Made by a program: the position numbers and the translations under genes. Below the pieces are notes generated by a model. That model was not told where the DNA came from, searched no databases, and saw only the letters and a program-made list of their open reading frames with translations. From Bacteroidales bacterium UBA4621 (GTDB lineage Bacteria > Bacteroidota > Bacteroidia > Bacteroidales > Paludibacteraceae), in contig DGIN01000101.1 of the NCBI GenBank assembly GCA_002387325.1, positions 21,081 to 28,109 of the forward strand: DNA of 7,029 nt. The letters run 5' to 3'. Positions 1 to 7,007 of this stretch are shown here, one piece after another (position 1 is the stretch's first letter; each line of letters begins with the position of its first letter).

Positions 1-29
1 TAGAAAGGACGTAGAAAGGACGTAGAAAG
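1..29. repeat. 11-bp tandem repeat, about 2.6 copies
   Basis: The unit TAGAAAGGACG occurs at 1-11 and 12-22, and a partial third copy (TAGAAAG) lies at 23-29. The copies are identical over the shared bases. The array starts at the first base of the window, so more copies may lie to the left. It lies 74 bp upstream of the cca start. No function can be read from it. An 11-bp period is close to one helical turn, so repeated protein-binding sites are possible, but so is simple slippage. Confidence 0.75.
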
Positions 30-45
30 AATTGGATTTTAAGCG

Positions 46-70
46 GTGCATAAAGCCACTTTTTATGCAC
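46..70. repeat. Inverted repeat built on GTGCATAAA, upstream of cca
   Basis: The left arm GTGCATAAA (46-54) and right arm TTTATGCAC (62-70) are perfect reverse complements, separated by 7 nt. Two more partial copies of the right arm follow: TATGCAC at 73-79 and TATGCAT at 84-90. In RNA this could fold into a hairpin in the cca leader; in DNA it could be a dyad operator or a dispersed intergenic repeat. It is not followed by a T tract on the + strand, so a terminator is unlikely in that direction. Related motifs occur after cca and at the right edge of the window. Confidence 0.7.
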
Positions 71-102
71 TATATGCACTGATTATGCATTTTTAGAATA
101 GT

Positions 103-1566
103 ATGATTATCACAGACCCGAAAATAGAACAACCCGTCCTGCACCTCGTGGGAGAAGAAGCCGACATACTCGGACTTGACTGCTACGTCATCGGCGGTTG
201 GGTGCGCGACCTGTTACTCCGCCGCGAAAGCACCGACATCGACATCGTGGTAGTACACCGCGATGCCGCACAAGAAGAAAACACGGAACACAAAGAAGTA
301 AGTATCGGTATCCGTCTGGCGGAAGCGGTAGCCAAACGTCTGGGCAAGGGCGCACACCTGAGTGTCTTCCGCACATACGGTACGGCACAAGTCAAAAAGC
401 ACGACCTCGAACTGGAGTTTGTTGGTGCCAGACGGGAGAGTTACCGCCACGACTCCCGCAATCCTGTTGTGGAAGACGGCACTCTGGAAGAAGACCAGAA
501 ACGTCGGGACTTCACCATCAATGCGCTGGCCATCTGCCTCAACAAAGAGCGGTACGGCGAACTGCTCGACCCTTTCGGCGGTATTCGGGATATGGAGCAG
601 GGAATCATTCGTACCCCGCTCGACCCCGACATCACTTTCTCCGATGACCCGCTCCGTATGATGCGTGCCATCCGGTTTGCCACACAACTCGGCTTTTCGC
701 TCAATCTCACCACTTTCGAAGCCATCGGACGCAACCGGGAGCGTATCCGTATCATCACCAGGGAGCGTATTGCGGACGAACTCAACAAGATTATGCTCTC
801 ACACCGCCCGTCCGTCGGGTGGCTGCTATTGGACAAAACAGGGCTTCTGCCTATTATTTTCCCCGAATTGGCAGCCCTCAAAGGCGTAGAAGTAAAAGAA
901 GGAAAGGGGCATAAAGACGTATTCCTCCATACAATGCAGGTATTGGACAATGTGGCTCTGAAATCCGGCAACTTATGGCTCCGCTGGGCGGCACTCCTGC
1001 ACGATATAGGCAAACCCCGCTCCAAAGCATGGAACCCGCAAACAGGCTGGACATTCCGCAACCACAACTACCTCGGAGCAAAGATGATACCGCGCATCTT
1101 CAGCCGTATGAAACTGCCGCAGAATGAGAAAATGGACTATGTAATCAAAATGGTGGACTTGCATATGCGTCCTATCAACCTCATCGAAGATACCGTTACC
1201 GACTCCGCCGTCCGCCGTCTGCTCTTTGAAGCGGGCGATGACATCGACGACCTGATGCTCCTCTGCGATGCCGACATCACTTCCCGCAATGCCGACAAAG
1301 TCGCACGCTTCCACCGCAATTATGAATTGGTGCGGCGGAAAATGGTCGAACTGGAAGAGCGGGACCGTATCCGCAATTTCCAACCTCCTGTGCGCGGCGA
1401 GGAAATTATGCAACTGCTCAACCTCCCGCCGTGTGCCACTGTGGGCGAACTTAAATCCGCCATCAAAGACGCTATCCTTGACGGAATCATACCCAACGAC
1501 TATGATGCCGCCAAAACCTACCTGCTCCAATTAGCCAAAGAAAAAGGACTGATGAACAATGCATAA
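103..1566 (+). CDS. cca: CCA tRNA nucleotidyltransferase with HD domain (class II)
   Basis: This cytoplasmic enzyme adds or repairs the 3'-terminal CCA of tRNAs from CTP and ATP without a nucleic acid template. It has 487 residues. The N-terminal nucleotidyltransferase head has the GGWVRDLLL motif (31-39) and the metal-binding DxD pair D45/D47. RRDFTINALA (134-143) follows, then DDPLR (181-185), equivalent to the EDxxR motif that selects CTP and ATP through D182 and R185. A tRNA-binding neck and body come next. An HD phosphohydrolase domain spans roughly 265-400, with H276, H300-D301 in LLHDIGKP, and D352 as likely metal ligands. In other family members the HD domain gives phosphodiesterase or phosphatase activity. 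The ATG at 103 is the first in frame after a stop at 94-96; no clear Shine-Dalgarno precedes it, which is common in this phylum. No convincing promoter is visible in 1-102. A poly(A) polymerase is the main alternative, but the motif set fits a CCA enzyme better. Confidence 0.93.
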   Translation: MIITDPKIEQPVLHLVGEEADILGLDCYVIGGWVRDLLLRRESTDIDIVVVHRDAAQEENTEHKEVSIGIRLAEAVAKRLGKGAHLSVFRTYGTAQVKKHDLELEFVGARRESYRHDSRNPVVEDGTLEEDQKRRDFTINALAICLNKERYGELLDPFGGIRDMEQGIIRTPLDPDITFSDDPLRMMRAIRFATQLGFSLNLTTFEAIGRNRERIRIITRERIADELNKIMLSHRPSVGWLLLDKTGLLPIIFPELAALKGVEVKEGKGHKDVFLHTMQVLDNVALKSGNLWLRWAALLHDIGKPRSKAWNPQTGWTFRNHNYLGAKMIPRIFSRMKLPQNEKMDYVIKMVDLHMRPINLIEDTVTDSAVRRLLFEAGDDIDDLMLLCDADITSRNADKVARFHRNYELVRRKMVELEERDRIRNFQPPVRGEEIMQLLNLPPCATVGELKSAIKDAILDGIIPNDYDAAKTYLLQLAKEKGLMNNA

Positions 1567-1599
1567 TGCATTATACACAATTGCACATAATGCATAATG
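1558..1599. repeat. TGCATAA-type repeat and inverted repeat at the cca stop codon
   Basis: The 11-mer AATGCATAATG occurs at 1558-1568 and again at 1589-1599. The first copy contains the last two sense codons of cca (AAT GCA) and its TAA stop. Between them ATGCATTAT (1566-1574) and ATAATGCAT (1587-1595) form perfect 9-bp inverted arms around a 12-nt spacer. ATAATGCATTAT (1563-1574) is itself a perfect 12-bp palindrome. The arms are AT-rich, so an RNA hairpin would be weak compared with the one at 1655-1689. The motif resembles the inverted repeat upstream of cca. Confidence 0.7.
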
Positions 1600-1654
1600 T
1601 ACATAGTGAGTAAGTAAGGGCTTTCTCGTAAACATCCGCCCGTCTTCTATACAA

Positions 1655-1689
1655 TAAATCCCTCGCTCCTTATCGGAACGAGGGATTTA
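1655..1689. terminator. Hairpin terminator shared by convergent cca and the M16 gene
   Basis: TAAATCCCTCG (1655-1665) pairs perfectly with CGAGGGATTTA (1679-1689). After one mismatch, TCC (1667-1669) pairs with GGA (1675-1677) around a 5-nt loop. The stem lies 21 nt past the M16 stop codon and 88 nt past the cca stop. The A-rich and T-rich outer ends of the stem and its place between convergent genes fit a bidirectional terminator. There is no long uninterrupted T run on either side, which lowers certainty about intrinsic strength. Confidence 0.75.
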
Positions 1690-1710
1690 CCACTATTACA
1701 TTTTTACACT

Positions 1711-4512
1711 TTATTGTGCAGGACTCATAACCACCTCGAACATATTGCCGGCATTCACCAAGTCTCGCAACGTGCTTTGTACCGTTTCGGCGGTAATGGC
1801 ATTAACCGCATTCCGGTAATCGGCAATATAGTTGAGATTATAGGTATAATACAAATAGAGGACGCTCAACCAGTAACTGTTCTTTTCAATGTCCTCCTCA
1901 TAATCTTTGAGCATCGACTGTTTTTCCTTTGCCAAGTCAACTGCAAGAGGACCGTTCTGGATAATGGTATCCACTTCCTCATGGATAATCTTCATCAGTT
2001 TCTCCTGTTTGGCAGGATCGGTATCAAACTGCATTATCAACCTTGCACGCGATACAGGGCGCATATCCACTGTACCGTAACAGCCTACACCATACGAACC
2101 GCCTTCACGTTCACGGATAGACTCAAGATAACGGGTGGAAAGAATACGCCCGATCATCTCCATATTCAATTCGTTACCTAATGTATAAGGCATATTGTAT
2201 GAAGTGTACTGGATACGGTTGGAAGCAGTATTCGTCTCCATCTCGCGGCTGAAATAGTTTTTCTGAATACCCTGCGGAGTGCGTACACCGTTATCATGGA
2301 ACGATTCACGCTGCTTCTTCGTCTTCATACCGCCAAGCCACTGGCAAATCAGTTTCTGTGTAGCCTTGTCGGACGGATCGATATTCCCCACAAAAACAAA
2401 TGTAAAGTCTGCCGGATTGGCAAAACGGGTCTTGTAAATCTCAAGAGCCTTGTCCAACGATACCTTGTCCAGTGTCTCTACATTCCAAAGCGTGGTACGT
2501 TCCGAGTGGTCATCACTCATCACCAGCACAGAGTCCCCAAACACAGCCTTCGGGTTCTTGTCTTTGTTAATCAATTGGTTATGCAACAAACTAATAAGCG
2601 TTTGATAAGCCTCTTTGTCATAACGCGGTGCAGTGAACTGCAGATAAATGAGTTGGAGCATCGTCTCCAAATCTTTTACCGACGAAGAACCGCTCATAGT
2701 CTCGGAGTATGCATTGATGGATGCCTCAGTGCTGACGTTTTTACCCGCAAGTGCTTTTTGCAAATCGGTACGCGAGAAATCGCCCAACCCCATAAAACTT
2801 ACCACATCGGCAGCCAAAGCCGCTGAAGGCAAATCTTCGGTTGCCACCAAAGAGATTCCTCCCTGGGAGAAAGCATTGAGCAGTATCTCGTCCTGCTTGA
2901 AAGTAGTCGGTTTAATCACCACTCTCACGCCGTTGGAGAGTGTCCACTCGGTAGTACCCAGTTCGGCATTGGCAGTAGTCTTTTTTATTCTTCCTGCACG
3001 CGGTGCCTTCTTTACCAACTCGGTATTGACCACCTCTTCTTTCGGAGCCTCAATCTCCATCTCGCTCACCTCTTTGAGCATAGAAAGAATAGTCTCTTCC
3101 GACGGGATATTGACACCCTCTTTATTCGGTCCCGTAATGGCTACGGTCGGCTTGTCATCAACATACTGCTTTGCCACTGCGTTCACACTCGCCACATCTA
3201 TCATCGGCAACATCTGTTTCGCAAAATTATATTCCCACTCGATACCCGGCATAGGTTCGTGGTCCTCGAAATTGCGGATACACTCGCGGGCAATGGCAAT
3301 GTTCTTGCGGTTGTTGCGCTCGTTGTATGCTGTCTCCATACTCTTCAGATATTCGGTTTTCACACGCTCCAACTCCGCATTGGTGAAACCGTAACGGTGC
3401 ATTTTCTCTATTTGGACAAGCAGGTCTTTGAGAGCCTCTGTCTCGCGCCCCTCTTTAGGAATGGTAACGCCCACAAAAGCGTCTTTGAGTTTCACTATTT
3501 CGCCATAGTAGCACCCCGCACCCATAAAGGAAGCATTCGGGTCAAGCGACAACTCTTCAAAACGGTTGTCCAACATATCGATGATAAGGTTGTTCACCAC
3601 CAACTGCATATAGGCAGGAACCGTGTTCTGATACTCTGCCGGAATCTGCGGGTGCTTGTATTCCAATTCAATACGTGTCCCTTGTGCCTCCGGGTCAAGC
3701 GCGATGGCAATCAGTGGAGCGGTGTTGTCCTCTACGGTATAAAGCGGACGCTCACCGCGGTTCTTGCGTGCAGGCACGTCTGCCCACAGAGCCTTTATTT
3801 TCTGTTCAATCCGATCCACATCAATATCGCCCACCACGATGATTGCCTGATTGTCGGGACCGTACCACTTGTGATAATAAGCACGCAGAGCATCATAAGC
3901 AAAATTATTGATAACTGCGGTATCACCAATCACATCACGCTTGGCGTATTGGCTTCCGGGATATTTCTTGGCACGTATTTCTTTCCACAAACGGCGGTCG
4001 GCTGTGCGCCCCGTGCGCCACTCTTCACGGATAACGCCGCGCTCGGCATCTATCTCATCGCCGTCGAGTGTTAATCCGCACGCCCAATCGTGCATAACAA
4101 GCAACGCCGTGTCAATGATACCCTCACGGTAAGTAGGCACATCTGACAGACGGTACACCGTCTCGTCAATAGAGGTGTAAGCATTGATGTTTCCGCCGAA
4201 ATTCACGCCGATCGACTCAAAGTACTCAATGATACCCTTGCCCGGAAAGTGCTGTGTGCCGTTAAACGCCATATGCTCCAGGAAGTGAGCCAAGCCATTC
4301 TGGTCATCCTCCTCCAAAACGGCTCCCACTGCCTGCGCTATATGAAACTCGCAACGCTGTTTGGGTTGTTCATTGTGGCATATATAATAGGTCAATCCGT
4401 TATCCAACTGCCCGTAACGTACATTCGGGTCGCGTTGTAGCGGTTCGGGCTGTTGCGCAGCAACCATAAGTGTTGCTGCAAGCAACGCAATACTAAGCAT
4501 TAGTTTTTTCAT
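1711..4512 (-). CDS. Secreted M16 family zinc metallopeptidase, PqqL-like (insulinase/pitrilysin type)
   Basis: This is a full-length M16 peptidase of 933 residues, about the size of E. coli PqqL. Residues 1-19 look like a Sec signal peptide: two lysines, a hydrophobic core, and a likely signal peptidase I cut after VAA (17-19). There is no lipobox cysteine, so a soluble periplasmic enzyme is predicted. The N-terminal half carries the inverted zinc motif HFLEH (H76, catalytic E79, H80) and the probable third ligand E157 in ERGVIREEW, 77 residues further on. A charged linker (about 480-515) leads to a second M16 repeat with no zinc motif, as usual for the non-catalytic half. R800 and Y807, spaced as in the substrate-binding Arg/Tyr pair of insulin-degrading enzyme, lie in REREGGSYG. 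The family degrades peptides and small unfolded proteins in a closed chamber; the substrate here is unknown. The start overlaps the end of ftsH by 20 nt. A second ATG at 4500-4498 is possible but would drop the two N-terminal lysines. Confidence 0.9.
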   Translation of the reverse strand: MKKLMLSIALLAATLMVAAQQPEPLQRDPNVRYGQLDNGLTYYICHNEQPKQRCEFHIAQAVGAVLEEDDQNGLAHFLEHMAFNGTQHFPGKGIIEYFESIGVNFGGNINAYTSIDETVYRLSDVPTYREGIIDTALLVMHDWACGLTLDGDEIDAERGVIREEWRTGRTADRRLWKEIRAKKYPGSQYAKRDVIGDTAVINNFAYDALRAYYHKWYGPDNQAIIVVGDIDVDRIEQKIKALWADVPARKNRGERPLYTVEDNTAPLIAIALDPEAQGTRIELEYKHPQIPAEYQNTVPAYMQLVVNNLIIDMLDNRFEELSLDPNASFMGAGCYYGEIVKLKDAFVGVTIPKEGRETEALKDLLVQIEKMHRYGFTNAELERVKTEYLKSMETAYNERNNRKNIAIARECIRNFEDHEPMPGIEWEYNFAKQMLPMIDVASVNAVAKQYVDDKPTVAITGPNKEGVNIPSEETILSMLKEVSEMEIEAPKEEVVNTELVKKAPRAGRIKKTTANAELGTTEWTLSNGVRVVIKPTTFKQDEILLNAFSQGGISLVATEDLPSAALAADVVSFMGLGDFSRTDLQKALAGKNVSTEASINAYSETMSGSSSVKDLETMLQLIYLQFTAPRYDKEAYQTLISLLHNQLINKDKNPKAVFGDSVLVMSDDHSERTTLWNVETLDKVSLDKALEIYKTRFANPADFTFVFVGNIDPSDKATQKLICQWLGGMKTKKQRESFHDNGVRTPQGIQKNYFSREMETNTASNRIQYTSYNMPYTLGNELNMEMIGRILSTRYLESIREREGGSYGVGCYGTVDMRPVSRARLIMQFDTDPAKQEKLMKIIHEEVDTIIQNGPLAVDLAKEKQSMLKDYEEDIEKNSYWLSVLYLYYTYNLNYIADYRNAVNAITAETVQSTLRDLVNAGNMFEVVMSPAQ

Positions 4513-6526
4513 TGTCGGTTGTATTTGTAGTGTTTTTTTGTTCTGTCTCCTGTTCCTGTTGTTTCTCGTTCTCCTCTATGATTTCATCGCCGCGGCTTTT
4601 CCAAGGACGAGGACCGAGTATCCGCTCGACATCTTCCGAAGTAATAACCTCTTTCTCTATCAGCAGTTGCGCCATACGGTGATGTCCCTCGGCATTCTCC
4701 TCCAAGATTTTACGCGCCCGTGCCATCTGTTCTGCAATAATGGCGGCAGTCTCTTTGTCTATCAGTTCTGCCGTTTTTTCAGAATAGGGTTTGGCAAAGC
4801 CATAGTCGTAGCGACCTGTAGAGTCGTAGAAACTGACATCTTTCAGTTTGTTGCTCATACCATAGTACGCCACCATTGCATATGCCTGTTTGGTGGCACG
4901 TTCCAAGTCATTGAGAGCTCCCGTTGATTCTTGGTGGAGGAACAGTTGCTCGGCTGCACGTCCGCCCAACAACGAACAGAGATCGTCAAGGATATGCTCC
5001 TTATTGGTCAACTGCCGTTCCTCCGGGAGATACCATGCGGCCCCGAGTGCTGCGCCGCGTGGTACAATCGTTACTTTCACCAACGGGTTCGCCCAACGGA
5101 GCATCCATGAAATAGTGGCGTGCCCTGCCTCGTGGAATGCGATAGACCGTTTTTCTTCTTCCGTCAGGATCTTGGTCTTGCGTTCCAAGCCGCCCACAAT
5201 ACGGTCCACGGCATCCATAAAGTCCTGTCTGCCAACTCTCTTATGGTCATTGCGGGCGGCAATAAGTGCCGCTTCGTTGCATACATTGGCTATGTCCGCC
5301 CCCGAGAAACCGGGAGTCTGCTTTGCCAAGAAATCGACATCCACGGTATCATCTTTCTTGATAGGACGCAGATGCACCTCAAAAATCTCTTTGCGTTCCT
5401 GCAAGTCGGGCAGTTCTACATGTATCTGACGATCAAAGCGCCCTGCACGCAGCAAGGCGGGGTCTAACACATCGGCGCGGTTGGTTGCCGCCAGAATGAT
5501 TACGCCCGAATTCGTGCCGAAGCCGTCCATCTCGGTAAGCAACTGGTTAAGCGTGGATTCCCGTTCATCGTTGCCGCCTGTCATCACGTTCTTGCCGCGT
5601 GCACGACCGATAGCGTCTATCTCGTCTATGAAGATGATAGCCGGTGCTTTCTCCTTGGCTTGGCGGAACAGGTCTCGTACACGGCTGGCACCCACTCCCA
5701 CAAACATCTCTACGAAATCGCTACCCGACATGGAGAAGAACGGTACATCGGCTTCTCCCGCCACGGCTTTCGCCAACAAGGTTTTGCCCGTACCTGGAGG
5801 TCCTACGAGCAATGCCCCCTTAGGTATTTTGCCGCCGAGGTCGGTATATTTCTTCGGGTTCTTCAAAAAAGCGACTATTTCCTGTACCTCCTGTTTGGCG
5901 CCGCTCAGTCCCGCCACATCCTTGAAAGTAACCTTGTCTTTGTTCTCCTTGTCAAACACTTGTGCCTTGGCTTTTCCGACACTGAATATGCCGCCACCTG
6001 CTGCCGCGCCGCCTATACCGCGGCTCATCCACACAAAGAACAGGACCAGCAACAGAATCGGCAGAGCGTTTACAAGAATGATATACCAATAGTTCTTCGA
6101 CTGTTTGTAGCGCACGTCTATCAACGGTTTTCCCGCCTCTTTGCGATCGGTGTTCACCTTGTCAATATACTTGGCGAACTCCTCCACTCCCGGTATCTGC
6201 GCTGTCAGTTTTCCATCCGCCTGTTCACCTTTTGCCTGCTCGCCGAACACCACCACATAACTTGTCGGACGAATGGTGGCTTCCACGTGATTATCGTCAT
6301 ACACCACCATCTCTTTGACCGCATCATTCTCTATGTATGATGTCAGTTGGGTATAACTCAACCCTTTTTGCGACTCTGTGTCTCCGTCTCCGAACAGGAA
6401 TACCGCCATTAACAAAAACGCCAATGTGTATAACAGCCAACTTACCCAACGGAAACGTGGTCTCCTCGGGTTATTCTGCCCATCCGGTCCCATACCGTTT
6501 GGTGCGTTCTGATCCTTTTTACTCAT
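4493..6526 (-). CDS. ftsH: ATP-dependent zinc metalloprotease FtsH
   Basis: FtsH is a membrane-anchored hexameric AAA+ protease that extracts and degrades damaged membrane proteins and some short-lived cytosolic regulators. The protein has 677 residues. The first membrane helix is at about 27-45, preceded by a basic RRPRFR stretch (inside). A periplasmic domain (about 46-146) and a second helix (about 147-167) follow. The AAA+ module has Walker A GPPGTGKT (242-249), the FVG pore loop (275-277), Walker B IIFIDEID (297-304), and the second region of homology with arginine fingers R360 and R363. The peptidase domain has HEAGH (465-469), with E466 catalytic and D540 in GALND the likely third zinc ligand. 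The C-terminal 30 or so residues are rich in Glu, Gln, Asn and Thr and probably disordered. The start is supported by AAGGA (6533-6537), 6 nt before the ATG. The gene begins 11 nt after rsfS ends, so co-transcription is very likely. Confidence 0.97.
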   Translation of the reverse strand: MSKKDQNAPNGMGPDGQNNPRRPRFRWVSWLLYTLAFLLMAVFLFGDGDTESQKGLSYTQLTSYIENDAVKEMVVYDDNHVEATIRPTSYVVVFGEQAKGEQADGKLTAQIPGVEEFAKYIDKVNTDRKEAGKPLIDVRYKQSKNYWYIILVNALPILLLVLFFVWMSRGIGGAAAGGGIFSVGKAKAQVFDKENKDKVTFKDVAGLSGAKQEVQEIVAFLKNPKKYTDLGGKIPKGALLVGPPGTGKTLLAKAVAGEADVPFFSMSGSDFVEMFVGVGASRVRDLFRQAKEKAPAIIFIDEIDAIGRARGKNVMTGGNDERESTLNQLLTEMDGFGTNSGVIILAATNRADVLDPALLRAGRFDRQIHVELPDLQERKEIFEVHLRPIKKDDTVDVDFLAKQTPGFSGADIANVCNEAALIAARNDHKRVGRQDFMDAVDRIVGGLERKTKILTEEEKRSIAFHEAGHATISWMLRWANPLVKVTIVPRGAALGAAWYLPEERQLTNKEHILDDLCSLLGGRAAEQLFLHQESTGALNDLERATKQAYAMVAYYGMSNKLKDVSFYDSTGRYDYGFAKPYSEKTAELIDKETAAIIAEQMARARKILEENAEGHHRMAQLLIEKEVITSEDVERILGPRPWKSRGDEIIEENEKQQEQETEQKNTTNTTDNEKTNA

Positions 6527-6532
6527 TCAAAA

Positions 6533-6537
6533 TCCTT
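6533..6537 (-). promoter_or_regulatory. Shine-Dalgarno-like site of ftsH
   Basis: AAGGA on the minus strand lies 6 nt before the ftsH ATG and directly follows the rsfS TAA stop. It is notable because the other three genes in the window lack a clear Shine-Dalgarno sequence. It fixes the ftsH start at 6526 and suggests that ftsH can recruit ribosomes independently of rsfS translation. Confidence 0.65.
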
Positions 6538-6900
6538 TTATTCTTCCGGTAATTCAGTTACTTTTCCGTCAGCCCACAAATGCTCGATATCATAGTATTC
6601 ACGGGGTTCACGCTGCATAATATGGACAAATACCGTGCCATAATCCATGGCAATCCACTCTGCATTCTCCTGCCCTGCTACGGTCAGAGGGTGTACGTGG
6701 GTGGCAGTTCGGACAAAATCATCCACCTCGTCCGCAATGGCACTCACCTGCGTGGCACTGGAGCCTTCCGCAATGACCATATATTCAACGGGAGCCTCCT
6801 TTATTTTGCGAAGGTCAATGGTTACGATGTGTTGCCCCTTACGGTTGCGGATACCTTCGACTATGGTCTCCACAAGTTTTTTTGTAGATATTTCTTTCAT
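6538..6900 (-). CDS. rsfS: Ribosome silencing factor RsfS (RsfA/Iojap family)
   Basis: RsfS binds ribosomal protein uL14 on the free large subunit and blocks joining with the small subunit, lowering translation in stationary phase or starvation. The protein has 120 residues, normal for the family. Conserved stretches are visible: YMVIAEGSSATQVSAIADEV (40-59, the VI.EG.S..QV.AIADEV signature), then EWIAMDYGTVFVHIM (81-95) and YYDIEHLWAD (102-111), matching the family's W...DYG..VVH and Y.LE.LW.D motifs. It is the first gene of the rsfS-ftsH-M16 unit. The ATG at 6900 gives the expected N-terminus and lies about 30 nt downstream of the predicted transcription start. No Shine-Dalgarno is visible before it. 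Confidence 0.94.
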   Translation of the reverse strand: MKEISTKKLVETIVEGIRNRKGQHIVTIDLRKIKEAPVEYMVIAEGSSATQVSAIADEVDDFVRTATHVHPLTVAGQENAEWIAMDYGTVFVHIMQREPREYYDIEHLWADGKVTELPEE

Positions 6901-6938
6901 AGAACAGTATTGAAATTACATTTTCGGATATTTGGCGA

Positions 6939-6969
6939 CAAAGTTACTATTTTTTTTCGGAATATACAA
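6939..6969 (-). promoter_or_regulatory. Bacteroides-type promoter of the rsfS-ftsH-M16 unit
   Basis: On the minus strand, TAACTTTG (6946-6939) matches the Bacteroidetes -7 consensus TAnnTTTG exactly. A TTG (6969-6967), fitting the -33 TTTG element in three of four bases, lies 20 bp upstream, within the known 19-21 bp spacing. The spacer includes an A8 run. Transcription would start around 6931-6934, giving a leader of roughly 30 nt before the rsfS ATG. Confidence 0.75.
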
Positions 6970-6999
6970 CTCCGATGCACTCTTACCCCTAATATACAA
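6961..6999. repeat. Direct repeat AATATACAA, 30 bp apart
   Basis: AATATACAA occurs at 6961-6969 and 6991-6999, exactly 30 bp apart (about three helical turns). The copy nearer rsfS covers the -33 element of the predicted promoter. The farther copy has no -7 element at the right distance, so it is not a second promoter by this consensus. A regulator-binding pair is possible but unproven, since AT-rich 9-mers can recur by chance. Confidence 0.45.
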
Positions 7000-7007
7000 T
7001 ATGCGCG

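Noticed and set aside
46..70. The inverted repeat upstream of cca as an intrinsic terminator of an upstream gene
   Set aside because: The stem is AT-rich and is followed by TATATGCAC rather than a T tract, so it is a poor terminator; it is kept as a repeat.
441..1530. Minus-strand frames inside cca (441-1067 and 973-1530)
   Set aside because: They overlap the conserved nucleotidyltransferase and HD motifs of cca and show no family signature of their own.
1567..1654. A possible small RNA or short gene between the cca stop and the terminator hairpin
   Set aside because: No promoter consensus, no open frame with family features and no stable GC-rich fold apart from the repeat elements; nothing supports a separate gene.
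2648..3394. A 248-codon open frame on the + strand opposite the M16 gene, and a similar one at 3259-4074
   Set aside because: Both are antisense to a well-supported M16 peptidase. Their translations show no recognisable domain and they have no promoter or ribosome binding site. They are best explained by codon bias of the real gene.
3049..4512. The missing zinc motif in the second half of the M16 protein as a sign of an inactivated gene
   Set aside because: Two-repeat M16 peptidases normally keep the HxxEH site only in the N-terminal half; that site, the third ligand and the distal Arg/Tyr pair are all present here, so the enzyme looks active.
5481..6340. Open frames of 203 and 226 codons on the + strand opposite ftsH (5481-6092 and 5660-6340)
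   Set aside because: They lie fully antisense to the highly conserved AAA+ domain and upstream part of ftsH; their composition (Ser/Pro/Arg-rich or His/Cys-rich) is typical of shadow frames.
6991..6999. The distal TTGTATATT (minus strand) as the -33 box of a second rsfS promoter
   Set aside because: No TAnnTTTG element occurs 19-21 bp downstream of it.
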